Notes under the pieces: model-generated
The model's database searches: none
What the model saw: the letters and a program-made list of their open reading frames with translations, nothing else
What the model was told of the DNA's origin: nothing
Part shown: one piece after another, positions 22,879 to 35,413 of the stretch
Position numbering within the stretch: the first letter of the stretch is position 1
Layout: the number at the start of each line of letters is the position of its first letter
Assembly: GCA_012184525.1 (NCBI GenBank)
Contig: WOFQ01000038.1
Span: 1-64,000 of the forward strand
DNA length: 64,000 nucleotides
Source of the DNA: Xenoacremonium recifei
Taxonomy: Eukaryota > Ascomycota > Sordariomycetes > Hypocreales > Nectriaceae
Direction: 5' to 3'
Program-made: the position numbers and the translations under genes

Positions 22879-25686
22879 CGCCGTAACCTCAGTTGCAGGT
22901 GGGCTTGTCTCTCACGGCAAATGCGAAATGGTCTTTTTTATGGCCACCTAACAAAACTTCAGAGCACAAGATTATGAGAATTTTTCCTTCAATGCCTCAT
23001 TCACTTTGGTTTTTAAGCTTTATATATGGCCAGGATTCTAGAAGAGCCCGATGATGTTCTTACGGTTTCTCTCTGAATCTACAACTTTAAAGTTAAATCG
23101 ACTACTCCGTAATCTACGAGATCAATAAAGGTTTCTTGTGTCTCGCGGGGGCTCGGAGGAGCTGCATTAGATGGTTATGTCATTTAGTATTGATATACTC
23201 CTAATTCTCGCTTTAAAGTAAAGATTTCGCACGGTCGGGAGGAGACGTAATAATAACTCCAGACTATCCCGTGTCCCTAAACAATGAGTGAACATGTCGA
23301 AGACGAGACAAGTCACTCTTTATTAGCCACGCGATAAATGTGACACAAATAACGTGTAAGCCACCGGGGTTAGAAGACCTATCCACTGTTCCAGAAGTCT
23401 TAATTCCACCTCATACCAATTCCCAAAGGACAAGACACTCAATGGTCTAGGGTAGGTAGATGCAATGGTAAGAGACGGCTCGTAATAGGGTTTGCTGCAC
23501 AAGAGATGTAAAAGAACACATATGGTGGATATATAGATTTACCTCGATGCCAGCAGCCACCCGGACACTGCATAATCCATTCATCATGAGTGCTTGGGTC
23601 GAGTCGTCCACTTCTTCCCGTGGCTTCGGGAGGTCCCATGTAGCTTTCCGAGCCCGTAGACCCCTGACCGCGAACCGTGGTAGTGTGCCGATACATACGC
23701 TATTCCGCCGTCTCACGTACCTGATATGACATGAGACTCTCTGAGATGTTCTCCTGTCGACAAATCCAGCAGACTGGTCGACGCGGCCGACATCATTGTG
23801 GGCTGACGGCCTGAGAGCGAGATGACGCCTCGCCCAACAGGGTAAGTCGGTGGCTCCCCTTTGACCGTTTGACAATGGCAACTCTGCCTTTTAGAAGGCG
23901 TCTTTTTGCGGGGAATCCAAAGGACTGGACAGTGCTTCAGAGTTTGGTACCTGGCCCGTGGTTGAAGCTTGCCAAACTCTGCGGCTAATTAGGTAGTAAG
24001 ACGACTTCGCACACAGCTTAAACGTACTGCATCCAAAGAAGACCACCTTGATAATAAGCTCCGCCGGGGAACAGTCACATTGAAAAGTGTCGAGAGAGAT
24101 GAGCTCACTGTAGAGAGATGTGTGTCACCCCCAGTAGGAACTGAATCGCGTATGCCCCTGTGGCATCTTGAGTGAGGTGGGAACCGGATCCTGGGGTTCA
24201 ACCGTTGTTGAGGCACAGTCAACATCAGGTACTGAGACAAGGCTGTATACACAGTCTTTCCCGCAACACACTGGACGTCACTCCATGCTGATCAATACTT
24301 GGTTGAGGAGCCGTAACCGCTCCGTGGTCAATGGGTGAATCATTATCGTCCTGGAGCCTGATTTGACGAAGAGTCAATCCTGATGTACATCCGAAAGCTC
24401 GGTAGCAGTGAACGATGGCCAGTGTGCCAATGAAATCTGCCACGGAGACGATGTACCGCCGGGCTCGATTCTCAGTCTGTTCTCGGTCTGTGCCTCGGGG
24501 CAAGGGTAATATCTCGCTGGGCGACGGAGAATTGTGACGAGTAGAATGCGACGCTGCCGTGCAGGATGGGTGAGCTCGAGCGTTGGACCCTTCACGGGGG
24601 TGAGGATTGCATGATGTCGTGATCGAGACACGGTGGTGATCCTTGTTCCTGTCACAAGTTGTTGCGAGAGTGATGTCGTTGAAGCGATATCGATGGCTCT
24701 TTCATCGTCAAACGCAGAAGCCCAGGCTCTCTAGTCCATCGGCTGCTCGGGCAGGTTGCATCGGATGGACCACGAAAACTCCCGTCCAAGGACCGGCGAT
24801 CCGACCCCGAGTTGAGTTGGTGGGCGCTAGGAGGAGAGCTGGAGGCCAAAGAGCCAGAACCTCCATACCCGACCCGCCAGGCCAGGGGTTGAGGCAGGTT
24901 AGGCTGGTACCTGAGCGCCAGCAGGAAAGGCGCAGACATTCAAAGCGGCTCATGTACCTGTCAAACAAGCAGGGACCAGCAGCCCCTAAAGCCCACGCAA
25001 ACCTGAAGCTCGCTGCAACTGGGATGGAAGGAACGCTGAATCAACGCCTGCCCGTCGTAAGCAACTTCGCTTGCCCCGCCCCTCCCCTGGGCCCTGGGCC
25101 AGGCTGGCGCTATCCGACTGGCAGGGCGCCTCAGCCACTGGACCGCACCGCCCGTTACAGGGCCCGTTACAGGGCCCTTCATTGAGTTCCGGGGCTTTTT
25201 CCAGCGAGCGGCCAGCAACAACCGCCGTGGTTTTCCCAAGTGCTGCAGCTGGTCTGGTCTAATCCTTCACGACCCCGTTCTCGCAGGTCCATTCTCCTTC
25301 TTCCAAATCCTGTCTCCTCTCTCTCAACTCCTTCCTCTCTTTCTCCTCCACCCCCCCTGTTGACCTGATCCTCAGCTCGACTGCGCGGGTGTGTTCCGTT
25401 TGCATAGCTCATACCGGGCAAGGCCAATCTTTTTCCTCTCCCTCTTCTTTGGTGGCTCTCTTTTCCCAGCATAAACCTTCTTCCCCATCGCAGCGGCATC
25501 TTAATTACCCTCCTCGAAACTTAGCGCACCGCCCTGTGCCAGCCTTCGACGACTCGGATTGTCTGCATCTTCGATTACCACCGTCTGAACACCGAACCCG
25601 CGGACGAGCGAAGCATATATTTGCCCTTCCCACTGTATTTTCTTCTTTAAAAAGGCTGCCTCTCTCATCTTTTGAGGCTGGACAGC

Positions 25687-27929
25687 ATGACTTCGCAGCA
25701 GCTTCCACAACTGAATATCGATCGCTATGTGGTCATCCACGTAGCCACGACCTGCGACGAGCACGGAGTTTATGTGACGAAGGACTCTGCCGAGGTCATT
25801 GAGCTGGGCTGGATTCTGCTCGACGCCAACTCCCTTGAGGAAGTGAGTTTGTTTCTGTCAACTTGATCCTGACGGCTGGCCTGGGAGCCAACCAGGCTCT
25901 GCCAGCAGCATCCCCGATGTCCGTTTGGCCCGTAGCTGACGAAGCTTTCCTCCTCCAGATCACCCACGAAAGTGTACTTGTCAAGCCGCTCAACACGCCT
26001 ATTACGCCGCTGTGCAGTAAGTCCTCAGCTCTGCAACCCCTGCCCGCGACTTTTTTTGCCCGTTCCCACCGAACTGCGCTCAGCCGCGCCGCTCCGGCCC
26101 TCGCTGCTGTTCTCGAGTCACGACATTCACGTCGGACGGAAAATTGGGAAAATTGGAGCTAACCAGCACCCTTTCACAGCGAGCTTGACGACTCTGACGT
26201 GGGAGCATGTGCGGAACGCTGGTACCTTTAGAGACGCTATTAGTCGATTCGACACGTTTGCGACCGAATACCTCACGTCCAAGAACCTCGACTTTGTCTT
26301 CGTCACCCTCGATGCTTGGGACCTCCGTGTCCAGCTTCCCCGCGAAGCTCGCGACAAGGCTGTAGTCCTGCCGCCCTACCTGCAGCACTCCCGTACCTTC
26401 GATCTCCGAACCGAGTACCAGCGCTGGCAGCAGCATCATCCCGAATCCCTCCCCTTCGGCCCCTCGATGCTCTCCAACATCTGTGCCGCCCTCGAGGTCG
26501 AGCCTGTCCAGTCGAGCGCCCCTATTAAGCATAATCTGCCATTCCACTTGCAGGCTCTGGCCCCGGCATCCCCTCGCCGGGCGATGGAGGAAGCCATCAC
26601 CCTTGCCCGAGTGCTACGAGGTCTGATTCACAAGTCTCAGCCGCCTCAGGAGCATCCCGATGTCTTGACGAGGCCCATGGATGCTAGAGCCGACGTTCGG
26701 GCCTTTCTGTCCGAGCGAAGCAAGGTGCTTCACATGTCGGGATTGCCTCACGACACCACCCAGTCGGAGCTTGAGAGCTGGTTCACCCAGTTCGGTGGCC
26801 GCCCAATTGCCTTCTGGACACTCCGCACGCCCGAGCAGCACAAGCCCACGGGCACGGGCTTCGCCGTTTTCTCTTCCCACGAGGAGGTAAGTCATTGACG
26901 AACGGTCCTCACCTTGAGAGCTGTGAACCTTACATACACTTTCGTACCGTGATCCTAACGCTGCACCTTATTTAGGCAGCCGAGAGTCTCTGCATGAACG
27001 GTCGAGCCCTCAACGAAAAGGCCATCGAGGTCTCCCCGTCATCCAGCCGAGTTCTGGACCGTGCTCAGGATATCCTTACACCCTTCCCGCCCAGCAAGAA
27101 CCGCCCTCGCCCTGGCGACTGGACTTGCCCCTCATGTGGCTTCTCCAACTTCCAGCGCCGAACCGCGTGCTTCCGCTGCTCGTTCCCTGCCATGGGAGCC
27201 GGCCCCTCGAACGACATGGGTGGAGGTCCCGGCAACTATGGCTACGGTGGCTACGGGCCACCAGCCATGATGGCCCCCCCTCCTCACGGTGGTCATCACG
27301 GCCCAATGGGTCACGGTGGTCGTATGGGTGGTAGTGGTGTCGTTCCTTTCCGTGCTGGTGATTGGAAGTGTGGTAATGAGGTGTGCGGTTACCACAACTT
27401 TGCCAAGAACGTTTGCTGTCTTCGCTGCGGTGCCAGCCGTGCTGGAGCGGCTGTGGTTGCTGATTCCGGCTACCCGTCCCCCATGGACAACTCCTCGCAG
27501 TACAGCATGAACCAGGGCTCGATGGGCGGAAACCCGGGTCCCGGAGCTTTCTCCTCGGGCGGTGCCTTTGGATCTGGCGGCTATAATCAGCACTTTGGCG
27601 GCCCTCCTAGCCACTATCTCCCCTCGGGACTTGGTGGAGGCGCAGGTGGCTATCCCAACTCCCTGAACACCCATGGCGGGTTTGGCGCTGCCCCTGGATC
27701 TCACAATGCTGGCTTTGACAGCCGAGCTGCTGAAGCTGCCTTCCAGTCGGCGACTAATGGCCCGGCCTCGGCAGGACCCTCGAACAACTTCTACGGTAGC
27801 AACAATGGCGGCAACGGCGAGAACGACCCGTTTGCGTTCCTGTCCAGCGGCATCGGCAGCCTCTCAGTCAGCAGCGGCGATGCGCGCCAGAACGGTGGCT
27901 CTGCTCCCCAGAGCAAGTCCCCGGCCTAA
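25687..27929 (+). CDS. NRP1: Nrp1-like RNA-binding protein: exonuclease fold, RRM and two RanBP2 zinc fingers
   Basis: Exons 25687-25842, 25959-26016, 26180-26886 and 26976-27929 give 624 residues. An exonuclease-like domain comes first (about 10-210): IDRYVVIHVATTCDEHG, then FVFVTLDAWDLRVQLPREARDK. The usual first-motif acids are absent (His and Ala at the D-x-E positions), so it is probably inactive. An RRM follows (KVLHMSGLPHDTTQSELESWF ... GTGFAVFSS), interrupted by the third intron. Then come two RanBP2-type fingers (DWTCPSCGFSNFQRRTACFRC and DWKCGNEVCGYHNFAKNVCCLRC) in Gly/Asn-rich linkers. This order matches yeast Nrp1, a stress-granule RNA-binding protein of uncertain function. The second intron (163 bases) is the longest in this set; no snoRNA was recognised in it. 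Confidence 0.92.
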
Positions 27930-29841
27930 TTCCATCACTTCTTCGCCATATAGCTGCTGAGCTCACGGCTTTGTAAACATTGCTTGTAACCGCGGCTTTA
28001 TGGCACCATGGTCTTCTCAAGACCGATCTTAGACGGATGAATACGGAACCGTCGAGTCTGACAGCTTGCTTTTTATACTTGACTGGTCTCCTTCACATCA
28101 CGCAAATTCAACAAGGAAGGGTGGGCGGTATGTATTGGTTTCGGAAGACCAGAACGGAGTGTCGGATCCTGTTTTCAGGTGGATTGATTTCAAAGTTATT
28201 GAAGGACGGAAAGACAAAAGTGAATAACGGCCCCTTTGCTCACGACGTCTGCCCGCGGGGGCTGGGCTGCTCCCTCGGCAGCGGACGAGTCATATTCGGT
28301 TCGGGCTTGGCTGACCTGCTTGTCTCTCTTCTGGCAAGGATATACGGGCATGTTTCTTTCCCATCACCATCAGCATGTCGCGCTCTGGACTCTGATGGGC
28401 GGGACGGTTGGGTTGCGGTATTGCTGGAAAAAAATTGGTTCAGGGGCTCGGTGCATAGCGAAGGGGAGTGTTAAGGGTATATTGTTGGGATGTGTCTATC
28501 ATGTTGGACGGTGTCGGCTTTGCTACCCTGACATTTTCTTTTCCCTTACTATAGCGCCTTTGTTTTGTATTTTCTCCTTTCTGTTCTTGTCTGCATTTAC
28601 TCTCTTTTTTCACAAAAATCCCCTCACTCATTCACATCACCTTCATCTACCATTTTCAATCTTCATTATTTTTCTGTTGCATTCACCACAACTTCCCTCT
28701 TCACCTCACCTTACTTCACTTTCTGTTATATGCTTCGATTTGACGTGGGAGCGGCGGAGTGGGTTAAGGACTAAGCAGCTTGGCGGACGGGACCGGGATC
28801 GAGGAGTCGGGGAGTGTAAATGGAAATCGATCTGAGACGAGGCTACTATGCCTTTGTTCGCTGCTTCTTGCGGCCGGGCGAGTAGGAGGATGGCCTCGGA
28901 ACCGCACCTCTTGACTCCCACGGATCATTTTTTGCGGAACACGCTCTCTCTCCTCCCCTTTTGATGGGCCTGACGGGGGTTTTAATCAAAAGTACAACAC
29001 AAAGCAAAGCGTGGTGGGATCTCCGGAGGACATCGTGGAGGGAGGGAATGGTTGGCTGGGATATCTGGATCGGAACGGGCTGGGAATCTTGGAGCTTGGG
29101 GGTCGGGGTGCGGTGTGCTTGTTGATATGTCGTCCTTTGTTTGCTCTTTAATTTTCTCTGACACATGTTGGTTGCCGCAGATTGTTGTATACAGAGAAGA
29201 TAGTGGACAGACAACTGCTTTCATTGCGTCTTTATCTGCTTCGCTTGCTTGCTTGCACTTGGAGATGCACTGCCTTCTACAGAGAGGGGTGGCACGGCCG
29301 TTATAAGGACTGAGTATCTATCATATATATGTATAACCAAGTGGTAGAACTGAGGGGGAGCAGACCGGTGGAAGAAGGAGAACGGCGGCGGAGTCCCGGG
29401 CGGATGTTACGGCGAACAGGCACTCAAATGGCGAAGGAGGTAGATACCATGGGAAGGGGACAACTGGAAGATAAATAGACCGGAGAGTCAAAATGGAAGA
29501 CAACGGGCTGGAAGGGGGTGTTAAGGAAAAGGGCATACTGGAGAGAGCTCCATGCAATGAAGCTGCGAATTCAACTTCAAGACTTCAAATTATCCTCCAA
29601 GGATAATGTTCTTTATTTGTCAATAACCGCAAGAACGTAATATTAATCTCATGAAGTTGATTAATAAAATTATTTTCAAATTGGTTTACAACCTTGCTTG
29701 ATTTCTGCGTGTGATACCTCTCTGTCCCTTGTGGGAGCCATATACCCCTTTTCCAGACTCAGCGTTATTATCCGAATCTCATCTACAGTCCACACCTCAA
29801 ATCAAGAACTGTTTCAACCAAGAGCCAAATGCTAACGTATC
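27930..29841. other. 1.9-kb convergent intergenic region
   Basis: A long gap for two facing 3' ends. 28530-28740 is strongly pyrimidine-rich (T/C), like a fungal leader, and 29560-29700 is AT-rich. This could hide a short or non-coding transcript, but I cannot build a gene on either strand. Confidence 0.45.
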
Positions 29842-32229
29842 TCACTCCTCATACACCTCCATGTTCTCATCCTCACCATCACCCATGTCCTCGTCCTCGT
29901 TCATATCGTCATCCTCGCCGTCATCTATCTCCTCACCCTCGCCATCAACACCCTCGTCCTCATCCTCGCCATCATACTCATCATTGTTCTGCTCAAAGAA
30001 TCCCTCATTCATCAGAAGCTCATAGTATCGCATCTTTTCGTCCTCCGAGGGCCCCTCGCCGGCCAACAACTCAGGATACGGGTCTTCTTCGGGGGGGTCC
30101 TTTCTCAAGTCACGGTCCCATTTGATACCGATGGCAAGCAGGTCTGCTTCCCATGGGGCTTGGCCCTCGATCTCCTCATCTGGCGGTTGATCTTCCTCAT
30201 CGCCCGGGAGATCCAGCAGGTCCTCGTCATCGACTTCGTCCGCCCAGTCGTACGGCAAGTCACCGTCCATCATCACCTTGTCTACGAATCTGCGCCAGCC
30301 ATCTTTGTCGTCTGCCTTCGGTGGAGGGGTTTTATTGGGATCATACTCGGGTAACTGGAAGCCTCGTCTGATTTCCTCGTCTGGGTGGTAGCATTTGACT
30401 TTGCCGGTGCGGAGGGCTTCAATGGGATCGACGTAATCTAGCTCAGGAAAGGTGAGGAAGTATTCTTCAGCGTTCCAGCTATCCGTCTTAACTTCCTCGG
30501 ATCCATCGATGCACCATGGCTCCACGCGGAGCTTCATATCCTCGTCTTCGCGTTGTAAATCTAGCTTTTGGGCATCTGTGAGTGACGGCCACTGTTTCTT
30601 GAGAACATGGCGAGGCTTCCAGTGGCAGGTGGTGTCGACGTTCTCGAGAACATCGTCCTCGTCCGAGATGTACATCTCTTCAAGTGACGGCACAATGTTC
30701 GCACCCGTTCTCCTGTCGAAGTAGCCCCAGACAACCATGTGCATGAAGTGCTTGTCTAGCTCGAGGCCGCGTCGCACGGCCTCTCTGGGGATAAGCTCGT
30801 CGGGGCGCATCAGATGCTTGTTCCCCTTTCCCCAGCCCTCGTAATGGCCAAGGCCGATCTCGTTTGCTGGGACGCCAAAGAAACTGTCTGCTTCCCAGGG
30901 ATCACAGCCCCAGTTGCTAGGCGGCGTGTCGACATCATAGCGGACCATGGCTTCGCAAAACTCGGAAATCCTGGTGAACTTCTTGTTGGTGAGAAACTGC
31001 CACATGGGGAACAGGCCTTTCTGACCAAAGAGCAGATGTAGGACATCATAGGAGCCGGGTCCGTAGATGGGGTCGTTACAGTACATGCCGAATTTGATCA
31101 TGAAGAACTGTGCGTTGTAGATATCCTGGTCGGACCACTAGTCCCGGGACGACAGGATTGTCTCGCGCTGAGACGTCGTGGCAACCTCCAGGATCAGCCA
31201 GAGGCGCATGAGCGTGCTGTGAATCGACTTGGGCATGCGGAAACCGTTGCGTGCCAAAATGGCGAGAATCTCGCTGCAAATCCGGTGGCGACCAACAACG
31301 AGCTGGAGGTACTGCAGCCCAGGGATGACACGAACTTCATTGCGCTTTTCGGGCTGAGGCTGGTGTTTCTCAGAGAGACCTTTGAATAAGTCTCCGTAGG
31401 TGCAGCCCGAGGGATCGGGCACCAAATACCGGCGGTAGAATCTGTAGGGGAAGATTTTGCCAGCCTCAGGGGCTTGGTAAGCGATCCAGACGCGGACACT
31501 GGAGAAGAGATGGCCTTTGATGGCCATGTGGAAGGTTCGGCTGGTGGCGTAGAGGGTGACAATGTCTTTGGGTGGGAGATGCTTGCCGAGTTCGACAGCC
31601 AGCTCGATGTTGCAGCAGAGGCGGCTGAGGATGTCGTTCTTCAGGGGCTCACGTTGGGCTCTCAGAATCGATTCCTTGAATGTCAGCTTGGAAAACTCCA
31701 CGCCAATGTTCTCCAGATCATAGGGATCCTCGCCGTCGAAGAACTTATCCAGAGCGTCGCTTGAAAAGGCCACCTTCTTGCGCGTCTCACCGCAGACACG
31801 CGTAGTCTCAAGCCAGACCTTTGGTTCATCATCCTCCTTGTCTTCCATCTCAGCCGCCGCCAGGTCCCGTTCCATCTGGTCAAAGATTGTGATTCCTGTC
31901 ATGCGCAGTTCCTCTTCAGTACGCCGCTCGCGCTCGAACATCCCTCGCGCCTCTTCTCTGATGCCCTCGGCGACTTGCTCCCAGGTCACTCGTTGGCCGG
32001 GTTGTCGAGCATGCTGGTCTTGCAGCGAGCGCAGTGCCAGATAGGAGAAGAGCGTGGCGCCTTGATCGGACATTCCCTTCATCAGTGCTTCGATATGGAC
32101 CCAAAGAGGGTCAAAAGTGTAACCCGGGTCGCCAGGGAGGACAAATCTCGAGTCAAGAGGGAGAGGAGGCATGTTGGAGATGTCCTCGGTAGCGTTGCTC
32201 GAGGGATCTTGACCCGTTGGGACAGACAT
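29842..32229 (-). CDS. F-box-like protein with acidic tail, reading frame interrupted by one in-frame TAG
   Basis: From MSVPTGQDPSSNATEDI the minus-strand frame is open to a TAG at 31140-31138 and then continues in the same frame for 432 more codons to the stop at 29842. Read through, it would be about 795 residues. The first part includes an F-box-like helical block (DILSRLCCNIELAVELGKHLPPKDIVTLYATSRTF). The part behind the TAG continues in similar style (WSDQDIYNAQFFMIKFGMYCND) and ends in an Asp/Glu-rich tail of about 50 residues. The family is not one I can name; an F-box would suggest an SCF ubiquitin-ligase adaptor (inference). The TAG may be a nonsense mutation, a sequencing error, readthrough, or lie inside a 60-base intron 31185-31126 (phase-neutral, but with a poor GTTGCC donor). 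Automatic annotation might give two genes. Confidence 0.7.
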
Positions 32230-32994
32230 GGTGATGGATGAACAAGTGAATGACAATAGTAAATGAATACAATGTGAAAGGCTGAAGGGGTAGTAAAAAT
32301 GAGGTCGTTGTAGGGTTGTGTTGACAAAAGAGTGTATTGAACCGCCTCATCAATGAAGGCCGGACCTTTTGTACATCTGAGGTGAGGAGAAAGCCGACCG
32401 GACAGGAGCCTCGCGTCAGATAACAAAATGCTGGGGATTGATTGACAAAAGATCAATAATGCCTGCCAGAAGGGAAAACAATAGATAAATAAGGAGCTAG
32501 TTGCCCAGGGACGGAGACGCGCGTTGTGGAAGCGAGTTGTTTAAGGTCAGTGAATCATTGTTGGGTTGGTGGAGGCACTGAGATACCTCAGGCTCCTCAG
32601 GCACTGACTGCACTTGCGAGTACCTCCCTCTCACCTGGATGTTGCCAAGGAGACCGAACATCGTGGAATTCTCTCGTCATTGTGCAAACGAAAGGAGAAA
32701 TGATTGAAATTTGCAAATACATTGGCCCAACTTGTTCTAGGTATCCTCGTCATTCCCGTCGACCCAGATTTTCCATGTAGAAAGGGGGAGGCCAGGTACA
32801 GAGGAATATGGCCATTCTCTCAAATACCTCGACCGTCATGATATCTTGTCCATGCTCCATATGCCTGATGCTGCTCTGCTCTTTACCTACCTAAATAAGA
32901 TGGGAAACTCCATGTCCCGGAGGCGTGGCTGATTGACCCTGGCCCGGTTTGGCTTTGGCATAGACAGCCGTCCATGAACAAACTTCCACCGCAC
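32230..32994. other. intergenic region, HAT2 3' end / F-box-like gene promoter
   Basis: 0.77 kb between two minus-strand genes. The side near 32230-32340 is the likely leader of the F-box-like gene (A-rich on the minus strand, fungal type). Nothing else is recognised. Confidence 0.5.
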
Positions 32995-34613
32995 CTATCG
33001 GTCGAGCTCATCAATCGGCAGGTCGCCGTCGTCTCGGCCGACGATTGAGTCTGCGACCTTCCAGATCTGCAGCAGGTTGTCTTCGGCCGCGCTCGCCACG
33101 AGCCAGGGCTCATTCAGGTTCCAGCTAAAGTCGGCAAGGTGGTTTGTGTGGCCTCCGTGCATGAAGAGACTGAGAAAGCAACAGTCAGCCATTGATATTA
33201 CAAACAGGTAGATCAAGGGGTCGTAAAAAACTCACAGCTCAGGGGGTCCATCGTCTACGTCGTCGGGCAGCTGCTCTTCGCCCACCCGTGACAGGTCCCA
33301 GAAGATGATTCGGCGATCGTAGCTAGCGCTTCCAAGGATGCCAGCTTCTGTGGGATGCCAGGACAGAGCGGTGACGGCGTCATTGTGGCCCTCCAGTGTG
33401 TGCACCTTGTCCTTGACATTTCGGAGATCCCAGATGCCGATTGTCTTGTCTGCCGAGGCAGTGGCCACAAGAACCTCAGAGTTGGGGTTGAAGGCTAGGG
33501 CATTAATGGCATCCAGGTGGCCGCGTCTGGCTGTAAGTGCAGATCGATCCGTGGCCTCAAGACGAACGTCGACGATCTGAAGAGTCTCATCGTCTGACAC
33601 TGAGCCGATAAAGTGCTTAGAAATGGGGTGATACTGAACGTCGTTGACGATCTGTGCGTGATGAGTATACCTGCGCCAAGGCTTAAGAATCCTTGACTCG
33701 CCCTCGAGAGTCTTGAGATCCCTGTAGATTGTTAGTACTGAAGGCGCAAATCTAGCGGCGAGAGGAACTCACCAGAGGCACATGGTCTTGTCCTCGCTAC
33801 CAGAGGCTAAGCAGCCTGCCTCATGCGGGTTCCAGGCCAAGCCAAAACCCTCCGACTTATGGCCTATCAACTCGATTTGCGCATTGATCTTACCAAGCGA
33901 CGCTGGCTGGAGAGGATGTTTCGTCCGGTCGAAGATGAGAATCTTGCCATCAACACACAGCGTGGCAATGATATCGGGGTTCTGGGGTTGGTATCGAGCT
34001 TTGTTGACCTCGCCAGGATGTTCAATCTTCTGAACAATGTCACACTTAATGGCGGCGGGGTTGCCCTTGCCGTAACCACCAACCTCTCCCCGTTCCTCGT
34101 CATAGTCGTCGGTATTCGGAGTCACTGCGTTGGGGATCTGAACGTCTGCAATCTGGACGAAATTGGGGCTGTCGTCTGAAGTATGGGTGCCGAGGAGGAG
34201 GCGGTGGATTGAATAGGGCTTTCCTTCGGGTTTCTTGACATCGGGGAGCCACTGGACGGTGAGGGTAGGCCAAGTCAATGCTTGTCTGTGATGGGTTAGT
34301 GCGAGTCTTGGTGACCGTGACGAAATGGAGGTCTTACCCAAGAATCATGTCGTAGAGGAAGGGGCTGTTCTTCTTCCAGGTCTTGTACTCTGTAGATTGG
34401 CTGTAAGACGATGCCCCACGAATTACACAAGGATCTGGAGATTACTTACCCTCATTGATGAGGCGCTCGGCCTGGTCATTATCCTCATCTTGAGTCATAT
34501 CGACTGAGCTTGATGTAAGCGCGCAGTTCGTTGCCAAATACCGGCTTGATTTGCGCCAGTCGCAATCGGAACTCACCATCGACGTCGCGCTCTGCGGCCG
34601 CTGCTGGCGCCAT
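32995..34613 (-). CDS. HAT2: Hat2/RBBP4-type WD40 histone-binding subunit of type B histone acetyltransferase
   Basis: Six exons on the minus strand (34613-34577, 34503-34450, 34389-34338, 34285-33773, 33721-33236, 33169-32995) give 438 residues, all in phase. The N-terminal histone H4-binding helix block reads ERLINEEYKTWKKNSPFLYDMILG, followed by LTWPTLTVQWLPD and IHRLLLGTHTSDD. Seven WD40 blades follow, including GHKSEGFGLAWNPHEAGCLASGSEDKTMCLWD, HPTEAGILGSASYDRRIIFWDLSR, and the closing FSWNLNEPWLVASAAEDNLLQIWK. The WDLSRVGEEQ...DGPPELLFMHGGHTN stretch is typical of Hat2. Hat2 binds histone H4 and stimulates Hat1 to acetylate newly made H4; relatives serve in CAF-1 and deacetylase complexes, so a shared p55-like role is possible. 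The first exon is only 37 bases. Divergent from XRN1. Confidence 0.94.
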
Positions 34614-35413
34614 GACTGCTCCCAGTATCTCCTTTTGACAGCAAGTTTCTTCAACTCGAAAATCCCAAATCAGTCTTCCTGCGGCGGTACGCGGCAAAAT
34701 GCAAGAAGAGCGGCTTCGGCTTGGGAATGGTCGTGGAGGGGGATGATCAAGTTCGAAGTGGATAAAACAGAGAAGGCTGAAAAGGAAGGGCTCGAGACTG
34801 CGACTGCAAGGGTGACGTGCCTAAGCGCGCCACGGGAACGCGTTAAGTGCAAGCGGGAGTGGCTGCAACTGAGCCACAGCTCCAGCGGGTTTGCAACCTC
34901 CCCTCTCCACCTTGTTCTCAGCCTTGCTTGCTGTGGCTGGTGCTCTCTTTGCTGTTTTCAGCCGCAACTCCGCAATTGGAGTCACCGGCCAGGACCCCTC
35001 CACAGCAACTTCAGCCAGCCAATCAGGCCCCCGCAAAGCTCGTCCCTTGGGCGCCATCATCGACTTCGCCTCGCCAAAACTACCACCTCGACCAACCTTC
35101 CCTCAACTCTCCAACTCCCACCGAAATCTCCCGCATCGTCGGCTCCCTGCCTTTTAGACGTTGCTCTTTCTTCTCGGTTCTAGCTTTGGGGTTATTTTGT
35201 TATCTGTTCTTTTTGCTCTGTCATCAAGTTCTTCCCGCAAACCCGTAGATCGGATCACCACCAACGAGGCCTTCCCTTCATCTGGTTACGTCAGGATTTT
35301 CTACGTTCTGCCCTCGATTTTGGGCTTATTTCATCTTTGTCCTATATAGTCATACTGTGCTTTCTGGTTTCTGAACTTCTCAGTGGACCAGGAGTTGTCC
35401 ACAGTTTGACATC
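34614..35413. other. divergent promoter region, HAT2 / XRN1
   Basis: 0.8 kb between the two starts. The XRN1 side (35080-35400) is pyrimidine-rich, like a fungal leader. No gene is seen. Two RNA/chromatin housekeeping genes may share regulatory DNA here; that is inference. Confidence 0.5.

Larger units (their letters stand above)
22566..25686. other. 3.1-kb divergent intergenic region, PMP3 / NRP1
   Basis: The longest gap in the window. About 22920-23440 is clearly richer in A/T than its surroundings and carries the 9-mer TACTCCGTA at 23103-23111. The part from 24650 to 25686 turns GC- and CT-rich and is probably the NRP1 leader. Frames up to 180 codons are seen on both strands, none convincing. 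Confidence 0.45.

Noticed and set aside
24643..25185. 180-codon plus-strand frame upstream of NRP1
   Set aside because: No recognisable motif, Pro/Arg-rich composition as in GC-rich non-coding DNA, and overlaps frames of similar length on the other strand.
28236..28835. 199-codon plus-strand frame with a hydrophobic stretch behind NRP1
   Set aside because: The hydrophobic Phe/Leu/Ser-rich part is simply a translated T/C-rich tract; no clear start or domain.
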